From VGWF01 sp964423465 (GTDB lineage Bacteria > Verrucomicrobiota > Kiritimatiellia > PWTM01), in NCBI GenBank assembly GCA_964423465.1, contig CAYRFK010000203.1, positions 1-9,079 of the forward strand: a stretch of DNA of 9,079 nt, written 5' to 3'. The notes under the pieces were generated by a model. That model saw nothing but the letters and a program-made list of their open reading frames with translations. It was not told the origin of the DNA and made no database searches. Within the stretch, counting starts at the first letter, position 1. The number at the start of each line of letters is the position of its first letter. Shown here in pieces: positions 6,121 through 9,079 of this stretch. Position numbers and translations under genes: made by a program.

Positions 6121-7076
6121 GCGCCCTCCGATTCATGCGGACCGCGGCCCTCGCCGTCCTGACCGCCATGACGGCGGCCGGCGCCCCGGAGACGCATCTT
6201 CACGTTGTGGCGACCATCTTCCCGCTCGCCGACTGGGCGCGCGTCGTCGGAGGTGACCGGGTCGAGGTGCTGCAATTGCTCCCGCCCGGCGTCGAGGCCC
6301 ATACGTTCGCGCCGACGCCGCGCGACGCCGCCCGCCTGGGCGCGGCCGGACTGTTCCTCTTCTGCGGTCCCGCAATGGAGCCCTGGGCCGCCGACTTGGC
6401 CGCCGGCGCGGGGCTGGGCGGCGCGAGGCTCTTCCAGGCCGACCGCCATGTGACGGCACTGGCGGCAACCGGTGCCCCGCCCGGCGCCGCGCACAGCCAT
6501 GGACCGGCGTGCGACCACGGCCACGCGCATGGCCCGGATGCCGGTGTCGATCCCCACTTCTGGCTCGATCCGCTCGCGGCCGTCGAAGTGGTCCACGCCC
6601 TGGCGGCAGCTTTTGCGGCGGCCGATCCGGACGGTGCCGCGGGCTACCGGGACCGCGCGGAGCGTTATGCGGGCGAACTTCGGGCGCTCCATGCGGACTT
6701 CGAGGCCATGGTGAAGGGCGCCGCGACCCGCACCGTCGTCTACGGGGGCCACCCCGCATTTGGCCGGTTCGGGCTTCGCTATGGACTGGATTTCGTTTCG
6801 CCCTACGAGGGCTTCTCGCCCGACGCGAAGCCGGGGCCGCGCGCCATCGCAAGCCTGGTCCGCCGGATGCGCGAACTCGGAACCCGCATCGTCTACCACG
6901 AGGAACTCGTCGAGCCGCGAGTGGCCCGCGTCCTGGCGGAGGAGGCCGGCGCCCGGCTCGTGCTCCTGCACGGCGCGCACAACCTCGCGGCGGCTGAGCG
7001 CAAGGCCGGCGAAAGCTACCTGTCGATCCAGCGTGCCAACCTCACGCGTCTTCGGGAGGGCCTCGGAGCGAAATGA
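6117..7076 (+). CDS. znuA: Zinc/manganese-type ABC transporter substrate-binding protein (cluster A-I, ZnuA-like)
   Basis: Periplasmic metal-capture protein of 319 residues that hands the ion to the permease encoded two genes downstream. Residues 1-23 are a Sec signal peptide (basic start, hydrophobic AALAVLTAMTAAGA, likely cut near Ala23); there is no lipobox Cys. Expected metal ligands of the family are visible: His62 in PPGVEAHTF, His147 in DPHFWLDP and His212 in GGHPAFGRFGLRYGL. Between the first two lies a His-rich loop, HSHGPACDHGHAHG (126-139), typical of zinc rather than manganese binders. At the fourth-ligand region the sequence is LLHGAHNL (283-290), with two His, where many ZnuA proteins have an Asp; His285 or His288 may serve. 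The start at 6117 is supported by GGAGGAGG. ATGA overlaps join it to the genes on both sides. The symbol is by family; zinc is the most likely ion. Confidence 0.9.
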   Translation: MSALRFMRTAALAVLTAMTAAGAPETHLHVVATIFPLADWARVVGGDRVEVLQLLPPGVEAHTFAPTPRDAARLGAAGLFLFCGPAMEPWAADLAAGAGLGGARLFQADRHVTALAATGAPPGAAHSHGPACDHGHAHGPDAGVDPHFWLDPLAAVEVVHALAAAFAAADPDGAAGYRDRAERYAGELRALHADFEAMVKGAATRTVVYGGHPAFGRFGLRYGLDFVSPYEGFSPDAKPGPRAIASLVRRMRELGTRIVYHEELVEPRVARVLAEEAGARLVLLHGAHNLAAAERKAGESYLSIQRANLTRLREGLGAK

Positions 7077-7867
7077 CCGCGCCCGTCCATACCGTCGCGC
7101 CGGTCGTGGCGGAGAATCTGACGGTCCGCCTCGGTGGCGCCGCGGTCCTCGACCGCGTGAGCTTCCGCGTCGAGCCGGGCGATTACATCGGCATCGTCGG
7201 CCCGAACGGCTCGGGCAAGACCACGCTGATCCGCGCCCTGCTCGGCCTCTCTCCGACGCCCGAGGGACGCCTCGAGCTGTTCGGCGAACCCGCGGCATCG
7301 TTCCGGCAGTGGCGGCGCATCGGCTACCTGCCGCAGACGACCACGCCGCCGATGCCCCGGTTTCCTGCGACCGTCGAGGAGATCGTTGCCTGCGGCCGGC
7401 TCGCCCACGCCGGCGGCGCGGTCCGGCTCTCCGCGGAGGACCGCGCCGCGATCGACCGCGCCCTGGCGGCGGCCGACATCTCCGGCCTGCGACGGACGCC
7501 CATCGGCAGCCTGTCCGGCGGACAGCGCCAGCGGGTCTTCGTCGCCCGCGCCCTGGCGGCCGAGCCCGAACTCCTTCTGCTCGACGAGCCCACCGTCGCG
7601 CTCGACCCGGTCTACCGGGACGATTTCTACCGTACCCTGGGGCTTTGGAACCGTGAGCGCCGGACGACGATCATGCTGGTGACCCACGACAGCGCCACGA
7701 TCGGGCACCATGCGTCGAAGCTGCTCTATCTCGACCGGTCGCTGGTGTTCTTCGGTTCGTTCGCCGATTTCTGCAGTTCGCCGGCCATGACGCAGCGCTT
7801 CGGCGAGTTCCAGCAGCACATGGTCTGCCACCAGCACGGATGCCCGGGGGGGCTCGGACCGCAATGA
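7073..7867 (+). CDS. znuC: Zinc/manganese-type ABC transporter ATP-binding protein (ZnuC-like)
   Basis: Cytoplasmic ATPase that powers metal import. The 264-residue product has Walker A GPNGSGKT (43-50), the Q-loop at Gln88 (YLPQTT), the ABC signature LSGGQRQR (147-154), Walker B LLLLDEP with Glu172, a D-loop ALDP and the switch His205 (THD). All catalytic residues are intact. The C terminus adds a short Cys/His cluster, HMVCHQHGC (249-257), after the ABC fold, which could bind the transported metal or sense it. The ATG at 7073 overlaps the binding-protein stop and its own stop overlaps the permease start, both as ATGA, implying translational coupling. Confidence 0.92.
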   Translation: MTAPVHTVAPVVAENLTVRLGGAAVLDRVSFRVEPGDYIGIVGPNGSGKTTLIRALLGLSPTPEGRLELFGEPAASFRQWRRIGYLPQTTTPPMPRFPATVEEIVACGRLAHAGGAVRLSAEDRAAIDRALAAADISGLRRTPIGSLSGGQRQRVFVARALAAEPELLLLDEPTVALDPVYRDDFYRTLGLWNRERRTTIMLVTHDSATIGHHASKLLYLDRSLVFFGSFADFCSSPAMTQRFGEFQQHMVCHQHGCPGGLGPQ

Positions 7868-8661
7868 TCGAGGCCCTCCAGTTCGGCTTCATGCAGCGAG
7901 CCCTCGCGGCGGGTCTCTTCGTCGCCGCCGTCTGCGCGCTGCTCGGCGTCTTCCTCGTCCTCCGCCGCTGCTCGATGATGGGCGAGGGCCTGGCGCATTT
8001 CGCCTTCGGAAGCGTGGGCCTCGCGCTGCTCCTTTCGCTTCCGCCTCTCGTGATCGCCGTGCCGCTTGCCGTCGCCGCCTCGCTGCTGATTCTGAAGCTG
8101 CCCGAACGCGGCGGGATGTTCGGCGACGCGGCGATCGGGATGGTCTCGGCGGTCGGCGTCGCGGCGGGTGTGCTGTTCGCGAGCCTCGGCGGCGGGTTCA
8201 ATGTCGATCTGTTCAGCTATCTCTTCGGCGACATCCTCGCCGTCAGCCGCGCCGAGGTGGGTGTCGCGATCGGGCTCTCGGCGGCGGTCGGCGCGGTGCT
8301 GTTGCATTACCGCCGCCAGCTCTTCGCGATGGCCTTTGATGCCGAGCATGCGCGGACGGCCGGCGTTCCGGTGAGGCAACTCGATCGTGCCCTCGCGGCA
8401 TTGACGGCCCTCACGGTCGTCCTCGGCATCCGCGTGGTGGGAACCATGTTGGTCTCGAGCCTGCTCATCTTCCCGGCGGCAACCGCGCTGCAGGTCGCAC
8501 GCAGCTTTCGCGGCGCGCTGGCCGTCGCCGCAGCGGTCGGCATGGGCTCCATCGTCGCCGGCATCGCCGCGGCCTACCTCTTCGACGTCCCCGCCGGTTC
8601 CGCCATCGTCCTCGTCAACGCCCTCGCCTTCGCCGCCGCCCGAATCTCCCGCCGCGCTTGA
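7864..8661 (+). CDS. znuB: Zinc/manganese-type ABC transporter permease (ZnuB-like)
   Basis: Inner-membrane channel subunit of 265 residues with about eight hydrophobic segments (roughly 11-33, 47-60, 62-78, 90-108, 131-147, 174-190, 193-210 and 217-258, the last probably two). Family marks include MMGEGLAHFAFGSVGLA (38-54), the cytoplasmic loop FDAEHARTAGVPVRQLD (158-174) that contacts the ATPase, and GTMLVSSLLIFPAATA (193-208). The start at 7864 overlaps the ATPase stop by ATGA. A longer frame from 7840 adds only eight residues that overlap the ATPase gene. It is the last gene of the operon, followed by a palindromic element. Confidence 0.92.
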   Translation: MIEALQFGFMQRALAAGLFVAAVCALLGVFLVLRRCSMMGEGLAHFAFGSVGLALLLSLPPLVIAVPLAVAASLLILKLPERGGMFGDAAIGMVSAVGVAAGVLFASLGGGFNVDLFSYLFGDILAVSRAEVGVAIGLSAAVGAVLLHYRRQLFAMAFDAEHARTAGVPVRQLDRALAALTALTVVLGIRVVGTMLVSSLLIFPAATALQVARSFRGALAVAAAVGMGSIVAGIAAAYLFDVPAGSAIVLVNALAFAAARISRRA

Positions 8662-8668
8662 CGCTCCT

Positions 8669-8727
8669 CGGCCGATGTTGTCAGACGGATGGTCCGGCCG
8701 GACCACGAATCTGACAACGTTCGGCCG
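8669..8727. repeat. 59-bp nested palindrome after the metal-uptake operon
   Basis: Outer arms CGGCCGA (8669-8675) and TCGGCCG (8721-8727) enclose GTTGTCAGA (8677-8685) and TCTGACAAC (8710-8718), a perfect 9-bp inverted repeat. Inside these lies the perfect 16-base palindrome TGGTCCGGCCGGACCA (8690-8705). The transcript would fold into a long stem with small internal loops. No T run follows, so it may be a rho-independent-like end structure, an RNA stabiliser or a dispersed palindromic repeat. It starts 8 bases after the permease stop. Its sequence is unrelated to the palindrome at 4721-4827. Confidence 0.7.
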
Positions 8728-8735
8728 GCAGGTGC

Positions 8736-8764
8736 TTGCAATTCCGCCCGGCGCGGACTATCAG
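8736..8764 (+). promoter_or_regulatory. Candidate sigma-70-type promoter of the DUF1080 gene
   Basis: TTGCAA (8736-8741) and TATCAG (8759-8764) are separated by exactly 17 bases, each matching the consensus at 4 of 6 positions. The -10 ends only 7 bases before the ATG at 8772, so the transcript would start at or next to that codon. No Shine-Dalgarno sequence is seen. Confidence 0.5.
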
Positions 8765-8771
8765 CATGCCC

Positions 8772-9079
8772 ATGAAAGCACCCTGGATTTCCGCAATCTG
8801 CCTCCTGGTCACCATCGCATCCGCCCCGGCCGCCGACTGGATTCCGCTGTTCAACGGTCGCGATTTGGACGGCTGGATGGCGCCGACGAATCCGGCGGCG
8901 TTCGCCGTCCGCGATGGCGCGATCGTCAGCGGCGGGCCGAAGGCGCACCTGTTCTACACCGGCGCCGTCGGCCGCGCGGACTTCCGGAACTTCGAGTTCT
9001 CCGCCGAGGTGATGACGAGCAATGCCGCGAACTCGGGCATCTTCTTCCACACGTCGCCGCAGGCGTGCGCGATGCTGAC
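8772..9079 (+). CDS. Secreted DUF1080 / 3-keto-disaccharide hydrolase-type protein, 3' end cut off by the window edge
   Basis: Only the first 102 codons are inside the window. Residues 1-20 are a signal peptide (Lys2, hydrophobic WISAICLLVTIASA, likely cut after Ala-Pro-Ala). The mature part opens with DWIPLFNGRDLDGW, the hallmark N terminus of the DUF1080 beta-jellyroll domain. It continues with FAVRDGAIVSGG and then FRNFEFSAEVMTSNAANSGIFFHT, the first strands of that fold. Members studied in gut Bacteroidota and related groups act on 3-keto-glycosides or 3-keto-disaccharides, and they are very numerous in Planctomycetota and Verrucomicrobiota. The substrate cannot be told from this fragment. 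An in-frame ATG at 8766 is an alternative start that adds Met-Pro; 8772 was preferred because of the promoter position and the Lys-led signal peptide. It is probably a transcription unit separate from the metal operon. Confidence 0.85.
   Translation, partial: MKAPWISAICLLVTIASAPAADWIPLFNGRDLDGWMAPTNPAAFAVRDGAIVSGGPKAHLFYTGAVGRADFRNFEFSAEVMTSNAANSGIFFHTSPQACAML

Noticed and set aside
5700..7298. 532-codon minus-strand open frame under the RHH and znuA genes
   Set aside because: No domain is recognisable. It is a shadow of well-supported genes on the other strand.
8727..8739. Possible sigma-54 promoter (GGCA then TTGC) before the DUF1080 gene
   Set aside because: The GG-to-GC spacing is one base short of the -24/-12 rule and the flanking consensus is poor; the overlapping -35/-10 pair with a 17-base spacer fits better.
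1..9079. CRISPR array, tRNA, rRNA, transposase or phage genes
   Set aside because: No spaced direct-repeat array, cloverleaf, rRNA stretch or recombinase motif was seen on either strand.

Overview
The window is G+C-rich bacterial DNA, roughly two thirds or more G+C by eye. It is densely packed, with eight genes and only short intergenic gaps. The secreted DUF1080-type protein at the right edge, the soluble multi-PAS hybrid kinase and the long intergenic palindromes would fit a member of the Planctomycetota-Verrucomicrobiota-Kiritimatiellota group. That placement is inference from style, not from a marker gene.

Layout from left to right. (1) Positions 1-2258, + strand: threonine synthase (thrC, 5' end cut by the window edge) and homoserine kinase (thrB) overlap by ATGA and form the last two steps of threonine synthesis. 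(2) Positions 2317-4701, + strand: a 794-residue soluble hybrid histidine kinase with the order degenerate receiver, PAS, PAS, HisKA, HATPase, receiver. The phospho-acceptor His and the C-terminal receiver are intact, but the N and G1 boxes of the ATPase domain carry substitutions. (3) Positions 4721-4827: a 107-bp, almost continuous palindrome lies between the convergent kinase and the next gene. (4) Positions 4828-5652, - strand: a SpoU/TrmH-family RNA 2'-O-methyltransferase. (5) Positions 5839-8661, + strand: a four-gene operon joined by three ATGA overlaps. It encodes a 93-residue ribbon-helix-helix protein with a Cys/His-rich tail, then a zinc/manganese-type ABC transporter (periplasmic binding protein, ATPase, permease). 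An imperfect inverted repeat sits between the putative -35 and -10 elements of its promoter. (6) Positions 8669-8727: a second palindromic element of different sequence. (7) Position 8772 to the right edge: the start of a secreted DUF1080 (3-keto-disaccharide hydrolase-type) protein, preceded by a -35/-10 pair.

The most interesting unit is region 5. It looks like a self-contained metal-uptake operon whose first gene encodes its own candidate metal sensor. This would be a ribbon-helix-helix repressor with a built-in two-knuckle Cys site, in place of the usual Fur-family Zur, with a candidate operator in its own promoter. The kinase with altered ATP-binding boxes and the two unrelated intergenic palindromes are the next most notable points.
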